Source: an uncultured Archangium sp. (GTDB taxonomy: Bacteria; Myxococcota; Myxococcia; Myxococcales; Myxococcaceae). From it: DNA of 12,602 nt. Position numbers and translations under genes: made by a program. Shown piece by piece: positions 6,993 to 12,526 of the stretch (positions are counted from its first letter, which is position 1; the number at the start of each line of letters is the position of its first letter). Where the stretch lies: assembly GCA_946479335.1 (NCBI GenBank), contig CAMLFP010000140.1, positions 1-12,602 of the forward strand. Direction: 5' to 3'. The notes beneath the pieces are model-generated. The model was not told the DNA's origin. It saw only the letters and a program-made list of their open reading frames with translations, and did no database searches.

Positions 6993-7826
6993 TCAGAGGA
7001 CTTCCTGATCCTTCACGTCGTCTTCGGAGTCTTCGTCGTCTTCGTCTTCATCGAGCACATCGCCCAGCGCGGCCGCGCGCTTGAGCACCAGGTTGCGGCG
7101 CAGCATCAGCGCCGACTCACCGAGCCCGGAGAGGAGGTAGAGGCCGAAGTACCCGACCAGCACCCACGCGGGGTGGGCCAGCACGCCGATGGCCACGCCC
7201 ACCGCCACCACGCCCGCGACGATGGAGAGCGTCTTCGCGTTGGGCTTCGCGTCCTTGAAGGTGCGGTAGCGCACCGTGGAGACCATCAGCAACCCGAGGA
7301 AGACCACCACGCCCAGCACCGGCCAGCGCGCGCTCTCGGGGAGCGGACCGCCGCGCGACTGCTCCCACGCGATGATCATCGAGATGACGCCGCACGCCGC
7401 GAAGGGGATGGGCATGCCCACGAAGAAGCTGCCGCCGCCGCCCTTGTCAGACTTGAGCGCCAGCACGTTGAAGCGCGCCAGCCGCAGCGCGCCGCACGAC
7501 GCGTAGAGGAACGCCGCCAGCAACCCCGGCAGGCCGAGCCCCGCGAGCGCCCACTTCCACACCAGCAGCGCCGGCGCCGCGCCGAAGGTGATGACGTCGG
7601 CGAGCGAATCGAGCTCCTGACCGAAGAGGCTCTGCGTCTTGGTGAGCCGCGCCACGCGCCCGTCGAACGCGTCGAAGAACATGCCGAAGAAGATGGCCAG
7701 CGCCGCTTGATACAATTGCGTCGCGCCCGCTTCCCCTGTGCAGAGGGTCATCGCGTAGAAGCCGCAGAGGATGGACGAGACCGTGAAGAGGTTCGGCAGG
7801 ACAAACATCAGGTCGCGCAGCTTCAT
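6993..7826 (-). CDS. pssA: CDP-diacylglycerol-serine O-phosphatidyltransferase
   Basis: A 277-residue integral membrane enzyme predicted to make phosphatidylserine from CDP-diacylglycerol and L-serine, the step leading to phosphatidylethanolamine. The CDP-alcohol phosphotransferase signature DGx2ARx8Gx3Dx3D is complete: D55-G56, A59-R60, G69, D73, D77. About six to eight hydrophobic segments span 7-246. The VLPNLFTVSSILCGFYA start and GALRLARFN (112-120) are typical of the type II (Bacillus-like) PssA class. The ATG at 7826 is chosen because the conserved N-terminus begins there and the upstream in-frame extension runs antisense to the hydrolase gene. An unusual acidic tail (about 257-275, mostly Asp/Glu) extends beyond the last membrane segment. 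It is the first gene of the seven-gene unit. Confidence 0.93.
   Translation of the reverse strand: MKLRDLMFVLPNLFTVSSILCGFYAMTLCTGEAGATQLYQAALAIFFGMFFDAFDGRVARLTKTQSLFGQELDSLADVITFGAAPALLVWKWALAGLGLPGLLAAFLYASCGALRLARFNVLALKSDKGGGGSFFVGMPIPFAACGVISMIIAWEQSRGGPLPESARWPVLGVVVFLGLLMVSTVRYRTFKDAKPNAKTLSIVAGVVAVGVAIGVLAHPAWVLVGYFGLYLLSGLGESALMLRRNLVLKRAAALGDVLDEDEDDEDSEDDVKDQEVL
7707..7716 (+). promoter_or_regulatory. Candidate extended -10 element for the hydrolase gene
   Basis: TTGATACAAT contains TG-A-TACAAT, an extended -10-like sequence, on the plus strand inside pssA, about 135 bp before the hydrolase ATG. No -35 hexamer is evident. The codons it occupies in pssA (TTG TAT CAA) are AT-rich for this gene. 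The same 10-mer occurs on the minus strand at 10351-10360. Confidence 0.3.
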
Positions 7827-7850
7827 CGGCCCGTCACCATACCCAATGCC

Positions 7851-8921
7851 ATGACCGCGGCTCTCCTCATTCTCGGTTTGTTGTTTCTGCTGGCCATCGA
7901 CCTGGTGTTCGTCGACTGGCGGTACGCGCTTGACGACCGGCCCACGCGCCTGGAGGCCCGCACCCGCGACGGCTGGTCGCTGGCGGTGTGGTTTCGCCCA
8001 GCGAAGGAGCGGAAATACCGCGTGCCGGTGGTGTTGTGCCATGGCCTTGCCAACAACCACGCGTTCATGGACTTCCACGGTCGCCAGAATCTCTCGCGAT
8101 TCCTGAGTGAGGCCGGGTTCGACGTGTATTCCCTCGACTTGCGCGGTGCGGGTGGCTCGGAGCCGCCCGGTGACGGCCCGTGGGACGCGACCATCGATGA
8201 CCACATCGCGTTCGATGTCCCCGCGGTGACGGAGCTGGTGCTCTCGCACTCCGGCATGGAGCGCTTCGTGTGGGTCGGCCACTCGCTGGGCGGCATCGTG
8301 GGCGCGGCGGCGGCGCCCCAGCTCGGAGATCGCCTCGCCGGCCTCGTCACCGTCGGCTCACCGCTCTTCTTCCAGCTGCCGGGCATCGTGCGGGTGCTGT
8401 CACGCTTCGCGCGCGCGGTCTCGCCGTGGGGCCGCTTCGAGACGCGCGTCGTGCGGCTGGTGGCGCCCTTCGCCGGGTGGGGCCCTCCGCCGCCGCTGAC
8501 CGCCATCTCCGCGAACCTCCGCAACGTCGATTCGCTGAGCCAGCGCTACCTGGTGGCCAACGTCTTCGCGCCCATCTGGGAAGGCGTGCTGCGGCAGCTC
8601 GACGCGTGGGTCGCCGGCAATGTCTGTACATCGCTCGACGGCACAGTTGACTACAGACAGGGACTGTCTGGTTTGACCTGCCCGGTGCTGGTCATCGGCG
8701 GCACCGTCGACCTGCTGTGCCCACCCGACGCGACGCGCGCGCTCTTCGACGCCATCGGCTCGCCGAAGAAGCACCTGCTGATGCTGGGCAAGAGCTACGG
8801 GCACTCCTCGGAGTACGGCCACGGCGACCTGGTCATCGGCACGCGCGCGCCCGACGAGGTGTACGGCGCCATCGCGCTACTGGCGGCCGACGCAGCGGGA
8901 GTCGAGCGGCGCGACGGTTGA
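7851..8921 (+). CDS. Membrane-anchored alpha/beta hydrolase
   Basis: A 356-residue protein with one N-terminal hydrophobic segment (about 3-21), probably a signal anchor, followed by an alpha/beta hydrolase domain. Landmarks are VVLCHGLANN (60-69; oxyanion region), YSLDLRGAGGS (93-103), the nucleophile elbow GHSLGG (143-148; Ser145), a C-terminal Asp in GGTVDLLCPP (D287) and a likely catalytic His in the GHSSEYGHGDL block (H318 or H324, the latter favoured). The substrate is unknown; a lipase/esterase or polyhydroxyalkanoate-type fold relative is plausible. The ATG at 7851 is chosen because the hydrophobic segment starts there and everything upstream in frame is antisense to pssA and cinA. 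It is divergent from pssA with 24 bp between starts, and its 3' end overlaps the lipoprotein gene by 45 bp. Codons around 8621-8680 are AT-rich compared with the rest. Confidence 0.88.
   Translation: MTAALLILGLLFLLAIDLVFVDWRYALDDRPTRLEARTRDGWSLAVWFRPAKERKYRVPVVLCHGLANNHAFMDFHGRQNLSRFLSEAGFDVYSLDLRGAGGSEPPGDGPWDATIDDHIAFDVPAVTELVLSHSGMERFVWVGHSLGGIVGAAAAPQLGDRLAGLVTVGSPLFFQLPGIVRVLSRFARAVSPWGRFETRVVRLVAPFAGWGPPPPLTAISANLRNVDSLSQRYLVANVFAPIWEGVLRQLDAWVAGNVCTSLDGTVDYRQGLSGLTCPVLVIGGTVDLLCPPDATRALFDAIGSPKKHLLMLGKSYGHSSEYGHGDLVIGTRAPDEVYGAIALLAADAAGVERRDG
8621..8670. repeat. Nested inverted repeats inside the hydrolase gene
   Basis: TGTCTGTA (8621-8628) is inverted as TACAGACA (8652-8659). Overlapping the second arm, CAGACAG (8654-8660) is inverted as CTGTCTG (8664-8670) with a three-base GGA loop. 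All arms are perfect. The two hairpins share a segment and so are mutually exclusive in RNA. The element lies in an AT-rich island and contains one TGTACA word. Confidence 0.55.
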
Positions 8922-10337
8922 TTCCAGCCGCTTCACCGTCACCTTCGCGCCCGCGTCGCACTCCGCGTAGATGGGCTGCTCGTTGCCGCCGGAGACCGAG
9001 AGCGACTCGAAGCTCGCGGTCGCCGCGTCGGGCAGCAGCACCGCCGGGCCGCTGCCGCCGCGCACCAGCACCGCGCCCAGCTCCACGTTCGAGCCCCGCT
9101 CGATGAAGAAGGCCGACTTGCCCGCGCGCTCCACCTGCAACGCGTCGCCGCGCACCGTGGCGCCGGCGCTGACGAAGAGCGCGCTGCCCTCCACGTCGCG
9201 GAAGAACGAGTCGCGCACGCTGACCTTCCCCTCGCGCACCTGCAGCGCGTCGCCGTCGGAGATGCCCCGCACGTCGAGCTGGATGAAGCTCGCCTCACCG
9301 CGGTGCACCAGCACGCCCAGCTCGCGGCCGTCGCGCACGGCGAGGTCTGAGGCAGTGAGCTTGGTGTCCATCGAGGAGACCGCGCCGCCCACGCCGCAGC
9401 GGCTCATGCGCGCGCGCGAGAGCTCGACGGTGCTCTGTTCGAAGGCGAGGCAGGTCTGGGCGGCGCCGCGCGCGGAGACGTCCTCCACCTTCGCCTCCAC
9501 CCCGCGCGCCAACTGCAGCGAGAACTCGTAGCCCTGCACGTCGAGGCCGCGCACCCGCAGCTTGCCGCCCGCGAAGAAGAAGGCCGCCGCGCTTCCGCCC
9601 GACGCGTCGCAGGTGTCGAGCGCCGCGTTGGCGTCGAGCGCGCGCACCGCGGTCATCGCGCCCTCGAAGTTCACGCCCGAGAGCCGCAGCTCGCCGCCGC
9701 TGACGTCGATGGCGCGGCGGAACCCGCCCTGGAACTTCGCCTCCACCAGCGAGACCTTCGCGTCCTTCGCCACCACGCCGTCGATGCCCGCGATGGTCGA
9801 GGTGAAGTGCAGCTTGCGGCCGCGCAGCACGCCCTCGGCGACGATGGCCGTCTTCGTCTGGCCGCTGAAGCGCACGCCGTCGAGGCCCACGTCGCGCGCC
9901 TGCAGGCCGATGGCGCCGCCTTGAATGTCGACGTGGCGCAGCACCGCGCCCGTCGCGGTGACCGTGGGCTCGTCGCCCGTGCCGGTGATGACCACCTCGC
10001 CATGGCCCTCGAACGTCGAGCCCTCGGGGAGCTCAAGGGGCCCGGAGTACACGCCGGTGCGCACGTGCAGCGCGCGCTTCGGCAGCGGCGCGGGGATGGT
10101 CTTGAGCGGCGCCTCCTTCGAGCCATCGCCGTCGGGCGGCGCGAACTGGTCGACCCACAGCTCCTCGAGGCGCGGCGGCGCGGGCGGCGGCGGCTTCACG
10201 CACCCGGCCAACGCCAGCAGCAGGAATGTCAGATCGAGAAAGGCGCGGCTGCGATCGCGCGCAGGCCGATTTGCCGCGTTGATTCGCGCAGTTGGCGTCG
10301 CGGCGTGATCGGCATCGGAGATCGACAGATCAGACAT
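8877..10337 (-). CDS. Secreted beta-helix lipoprotein
   Basis: A 486-residue predicted lipoprotein. A hydrophobic stretch ending in the lipobox LAGC (Cys46) is followed by a Pro-rich linker. WVDQFAPPDGDGSKEAPLKTI (61-81) then resembles the opening strand of DUF1565/pectate-lyase-like repeat proteins. The rest is a long run of imperfect 20-25-residue beta-strand units with G-rich turns (for example GVRFSG, DVRGISDGDALQV), typical of right-handed parallel beta-helices. No lyase active site is recognisable, so binding or adhesion is as likely as catalysis. The ATG at 10337 gives a 30-residue polar segment before the hydrophobic core, unusually long for a lipoprotein signal; no closer ATG, GTG or TTG is in frame. 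An ATG at 10352 would overlap the candidate -10. The last 45 bp overlap the hydrolase gene on the opposite strand. Confidence 0.83.
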   Translation of the reverse strand: MSDLSISDADHAATPTARINAANRPARDRSRAFLDLTFLLLALAGCVKPPPPAPPRLEELWVDQFAPPDGDGSKEAPLKTIPAPLPKRALHVRTGVYSGPLELPEGSTFEGHGEVVITGTGDEPTVTATGAVLRHVDIQGGAIGLQARDVGLDGVRFSGQTKTAIVAEGVLRGRKLHFTSTIAGIDGVVAKDAKVSLVEAKFQGGFRRAIDVSGGELRLSGVNFEGAMTAVRALDANAALDTCDASGGSAAAFFFAGGKLRVRGLDVQGYEFSLQLARGVEAKVEDVSARGAAQTCLAFEQSTVELSRARMSRCGVGGAVSSMDTKLTASDLAVRDGRELGVLVHRGEASFIQLDVRGISDGDALQVREGKVSVRDSFFRDVEGSALFVSAGATVRGDALQVERAGKSAFFIERGSNVELGAVLVRGGSGPAVLLPDAATASFESLSVSGGNEQPIYAECDAGAKVTVKRLESTVAPLDSRCVGRQ

Positions 10338-10350
10338 GGAAATTCTGTAC

Positions 10351-10359
10351 ATTGTATCA
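10351..10359 (-). promoter_or_regulatory. Candidate extended -10 for the lipoprotein gene
   Basis: The minus strand reads TGATACAAT, an extended -10 (TG-N-TACAAT), fourteen bases before the ATG at 10337. No -35 match lies 17 bp upstream. Transcription would start very close to the ATG, giving a short or nearly absent leader. A TGTACA word overlaps its downstream edge. Confidence 0.4.
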
Positions 10360-10367
10360 ATCTGTGA

Positions 10368-10397
10368 TTGACCGCGCGAATTTTTCTCTGCTATTTC
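10368..10397 (+). promoter_or_regulatory. Weak candidate promoter for the HU gene
   Basis: TTGACC (10368-10373) could be a -35 box. After 17-18 bases comes CTATTT/TATTTC (10391-10397), a poor -10. It lies 50 bp before the HU start and back-to-back with the minus-strand -10 candidate at 10351-10359. This is the only reasonable match in the 109-bp intergenic region. Confidence 0.3.
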
Positions 10398-10436
10398 CGC
10401 GCGCCTTCGCGGCTCGTGGCGGGCCGTGAACGGGAG

Positions 10437-10440
10437 GGAG
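10437..10440 (+). promoter_or_regulatory. Ribosome binding site of the HU gene
   Basis: GGAG within a GGGAGGGAG run, six bases before ATG 10447. It selects this start over an in-frame ATG at 10426 that would add seven residues upstream of the normal HU N-terminus. Confidence 0.7.
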
Positions 10441-10446
10441 CACACA

Positions 10447-10716
10447 ATGACGAAGGCAGAGCTCGTTGAAGCGGTCGCTGACCAGACGCGCATGACCAAG
10501 AAGGCCGTCGCGGAGTTCATCGACGTGGTGTTCGACAACATCGGCGGCGCGGTGAAGAAGGACTCGCGCTTCAGCTACCCCGGCTTCGGCACGTGGAGCC
10601 TGCGCACGCGCAAGGCCCGCAAGATCCGCAACCCGCAGACCAACGAGATCATGAAGCTGAAGGCCACCAAGACCATCGGCTTCCGCCCGGCGAAAGAGCT
10701 GAAGGACACGCTCTGA
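10447..10716 (+). CDS. HU-family DNA-binding protein
   Basis: An 89-residue histone-like protein of standard HU length, predicted to dimerise and bend or compact DNA in the nucleoid. It begins MTKAELVEAVADQT and carries the family core PGFGTW (45-50), the basic beta-arm segment RKARKIRNPQT (55-65) with the intercalating-type Pro63, and the C-terminal GFRPAKELK (78-86). Two positions differ from common HU sequences: Trp50 where Phe is usual, and Ile60 where Gly/Ala usually precedes Arg-Asn-Pro. These may mark a specialised paralogue. It is a single-gene transcription unit, with a strong ribosome binding site and two hairpins downstream. Divergent from the lipoprotein gene. HU and IHF are not fully separable by sequence alone, but HU fits better. 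Confidence 0.95.
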   Translation: MTKAELVEAVADQTRMTKKAVAEFIDVVFDNIGGAVKKDSRFSYPGFGTWSLRTRKARKIRNPQTNEIMKLKATKTIGFRPAKELKDTL

Positions 10717-10742
10717 ATTTCGGGTCGGCTTCTCGGCGGCAG

Positions 10743-10766
10743 CCGCTCGAGTGAATCCTCGAGCGG
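10743..10766. repeat. Perfect 9-bp inverted repeat downstream of HU
   Basis: CCGCTCGAG (10743-10751) and CTCGAGCGG (10758-10766) form a perfect stem with a six-base loop. No T-run follows on either strand, so it is not a canonical terminator. It could protect the HU mRNA 3' end or be a binding site. Confidence 0.6.
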
Positions 10767-10801
10767 GTTCCCTGCGAGGCCTCCGGTTTTCTGTCTCCCA
10801 G

Positions 10802-10833
10802 ACCTCTCTTCGCGCTAGCGGAGGGAGGTTTTT
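10802..10833 (+). terminator. Intrinsic terminator of the HU gene
   Basis: A 12-bp stem (10802-10813 with 10818-10829; all positions pair, two as G-U) with a GCTA loop is followed by TTTTT. It lies 86 bp after the HU stop. On the minus strand the hairpin has no T-run, so it should not terminate the convergent gene ending at 10839. Confidence 0.85.
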
Positions 10834-10838
10834 CATTT

Positions 10839-11219
10839 TCACGCGCCGAGCATCGGCGGGTCGCCGGCGCCATCCGCTCCGTAGCGGCGCACCGCCTCGG
10901 CCATCGTCAGCCCGCGCGCGTGGACCAGCTTCTCCACCACGAGGCCCGCGTCGATGAAGTGCAGCCCGTCGGGCGTGAAGAGCGAGACGAACACGCCGCC
11001 GCTCGCGGGCGGCTTCACGCCGCGGCAGTCGAGAAAGTAGAGCAGCTTCGGCAGCGCGCGCCCGGTGAGGAACTCGTCGGGCCCGAGCGCGGGCAGGGCG
11101 ACCTCGTAGCTGAGCGCGTGGGGCCCACGCTGCGCGCGTGCCTCGTCGATGGCCTCGTTGGCGCGGGTGACCTCGCCGCGCGCGAAGGCCAACGAGGTGA
11201 GTTCATCGACGAGGCTCAT
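10839..11219 (-). CDS. Conserved-looking 126-residue protein, unrecognised
   Basis: A small soluble protein with no signal peptide or membrane segment and no domain I recognise. The N-terminal third is likely helical (VDELTSLAFARGEVTRANEAIDEA). The middle contains LPKLLYFLDCRG and a beta-like GGVFVSLFTPDGLHFID segment. The C-terminus has a short helix (TMAEAVRRYG). The ATG at 11219 overlaps the stop of the M23 gene (ATGA, 11216-11219), which supports both the start and co-translation with the peptidase. Codon use is strongly G/C at third positions, as in neighbouring real genes. It ends six bases beyond the T-run of the HU terminator on the convergent strand. A function linked to the M23 lipoprotein is possible but rests on position alone. 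Confidence 0.75.
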   Translation of the reverse strand: MSLVDELTSLAFARGEVTRANEAIDEARAQRGPHALSYEVALPALGPDEFLTGRALPKLLYFLDCRGVKPPASGGVFVSLFTPDGLHFIDAGLVVEKLVHARGLTMAEAVRRYGADGAGDPPMLGA

Positions 11220-12007
11220 CGCAGCTCCGAGAAGAGTTGGCCCGGCGGCGCCGGGAGGAAGTGTTCGGGGTCGAGCGCGTCTCCGTCGCGGCGCAGCTCG
11301 AAGTGGAGGTGGGGGCCGGTGGCCAGGCCGGTCTGCCCCGAGAGCCCGATGACCTGGCCCTTCTTTACGCGCGTGCCGGGCGTCACCACGCGGTCCTGCA
11401 GGTGGCTGTAGCGCGTGGTCCAGTGGGCGTCGTGCTGCAGCTCGATCTGCTGGCCGTGGGCGCCGTTCCACCCGGAGAACTGCACGGTGCCGTCGAACGC
11501 GGCGAAGACCGGCGTCGCCAGCGGCACCTCGAGGTCGACGCCCGCGTGGAAGCGGTTCTCACTCAGCAGCGGGTGCAGCCGGTCGCCGTAGGGGGAGGAC
11601 ACAATCAATGGCTGTACAGGCCATTGAAAATGTACAGGATTGACCGAGACCACCCGATGTACAGGATTGAGCCTGCGCAGCTCGGCGGTCGCGCGCTCCG
11701 CGAGGTCGGCGGGGAGATCTCCGAACAGCCGCGTGTCGAGCTGGAGCTGCTTTGACAGGTACTCCCGCAGCGCGGGCGTCTTCGGCGCGCCCTCGATGGA
11801 GCTGAGCAGCATCTCCCAGGCCTTCGCGTGGCTCGCGGGCATCGGCGCGCCCGGCTTCACGCCGGCCCGTGCGCTCGCGGCCGACGCGGAGAACTCCTCC
11901 ATCGCCTGCGGCAGCGGCGGCGCGAGCGCTTCAGACAACGGCGTCTTGCGGACCGGCGCCTGCGCGCAGCCAACCAGCAGCAGGATGAAGAGGCACGACG
12001 CGCGCAC
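11216..12007 (-). CDS. M23 (LytM-type) peptidase lipoprotein
   Basis: A 263-residue predicted lipoprotein: a short hydrophobic signal ends in lipobox LVGC (Cys14). A helical/linker region (20-112) precedes a C-terminal M23 zinc endopeptidase domain. Metal and catalytic residues are all visible: H154xxxD158, H202 (in RYSHL) and H233-L-H235 (PHLHFE), with SPYGDRLHP (138-146) as the usual entry motif. Such enzymes cut peptidoglycan crosslinks in the periplasm, and here nothing is missing from the active site. The start is GTG at 12007, 12 bp after the DUF4288 stop, with no clear ribosome binding site. Residues 114-132 hold the repeated NPVH/NPVH/PVQ stretch encoded by AT-rich repeats, just before the domain. 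The stop overlaps the next gene. Confidence 0.93.
   Translation of the reverse strand: MRASCLFILLLVGCAQAPVRKTPLSEALAPPLPQAMEEFSASAASARAGVKPGAPMPASHAKAWEMLLSSIEGAPKTPALREYLSKQLQLDTRLFGDLPADLAERATAELRRLNPVHRVVSVNPVHFQWPVQPLIVSSPYGDRLHPLLSENRFHAGVDLEVPLATPVFAAFDGTVQFSGWNGAHGQQIELQHDAHWTTRYSHLQDRVVTPGTRVKKGQVIGLSGQTGLATGPHLHFELRRDGDALDPEHFLPAPPGQLFSELR
11605..11670. repeat. TGTACA repeat cluster and hairpin inside the M23 gene
   Basis: TCAATGGC (11605-11612) and GCCATTGA (11620-11627) make a perfect 8-bp inverted repeat around TGTACAG. ATGTACAGGATTGA occurs twice (11630-11643 and 11657-11670) as a 14-bp direct repeat with 27-bp periodicity. TGTACAGG occurs three times (11613, 11631, 11658), spaced 18 and 27 bp. 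On the coding strand each copy is CCT-GTA-CA(T/G), encoding Pro-Val-His/Gln with codons rare in this gene. Confidence 0.75.
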
Positions 12008-12019
12008 ACCCGAAAACTA

Positions 12020-12478
12020 TCACCGCGCTGTGCGCTTGCGCGTTCCCGGGCGTCGGCCCATCGCTTCGGCGAGGCGTTGCATCACTTCCGCGCTGGCGTA
12101 GTCCGGCGCTGCGCTCGGTGTCCGGGGCCGAAAGACCGCCAATCGTTGTCGTGGCGTCGTGCGTGCGAGGGCCCGCTTCGGCGTGACGCCGAGGGTCTCG
12201 GTGAAGCTGAGTTCAGCACCATGTTCGAGCTTGTCGTGAATGACGTTGAGCTCCCGAAGTCCGAGGAACTTGAAGCGCACGCGTTCGCCTGCGGAGTTCC
12301 GGTAGTCTGACTCCGCGTATTTTCCGAGGGTAAGCGCGCGCTTCAGTGCGCTCTTCGCATTCTTCGCGTGGACCAGCACGTCGTTCTCGTGAACCGTGAC
12401 CCGCTTGCGACTGCCCACCGTGATGGAGACGACCAGCGTCGCGATGAACCACTCCGCATCTCGAGGCACGTAACCCAT
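12020..12478 (-). CDS. DUF4288 domain protein
   Basis: A 152-residue protein. Residues about 10-93 match the DUF4288 pattern as I know it: an initial WFIATLVV strand, a VHENDVLVHAKNAKSALKRALTLGK block (helix with repeated Ala/Lys, then Leu-Gly-Lys), GERVRFKFLGLRELNVI and a closing HGAELSF. DUF4288 proteins are small, cytosolic and of unknown role. The last 55 residues are a basic, Arg/Pro-rich extension beyond the domain, possibly disordered. The ATG at 12478 is preferred because GGGGA lies seven bases upstream; an in-frame ATG at 12511 would add 11 polar residues. It is followed 12 bp later by the M23 gene, so the two are probably co-transcribed, and it is divergent from the gene starting at 12527. 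Confidence 0.8.
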   Translation of the reverse strand: MGYVPRDAEWFIATLVVSITVGSRKRVTVHENDVLVHAKNAKSALKRALTLGKYAESDYRNSAGERVRFKFLGLRELNVIHDKLEHGAELSFTETLGVTPKRALARTTPRQRLAVFRPRTPSAAPDYASAEVMQRLAEAMGRRPGTRKRTAR

Positions 12479-12483
12479 TCGAC

Positions 12484-12490
12484 TTTCCCC
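12484..12490 (-). promoter_or_regulatory. Ribosome binding site of the DUF4288 gene
   Basis: GGGGAAA on the minus strand, with GGGGA ending seven bases before ATG 12478. It supports the shorter start over the ATG at 12511. Confidence 0.5.
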
Positions 12491-12526
12491 ACGCACGTGT
12501 GAGCCGGGCACGGTAACACCACGCGG

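Noticed and set aside
6306..7850. Long plus-strand open frame (about 515 codons) upstream of the hydrolase start
   Set aside because: It is antisense to cinA and pssA, both with complete family motifs. The product is Arg/Ala/His-rich with no domain, a typical GC-rich shadow frame.
10802..10833. Bidirectional terminator between HU and the convergent gene
   Set aside because: On the minus strand the stem is preceded by A residues and not followed by T residues, so it fits only the plus strand.
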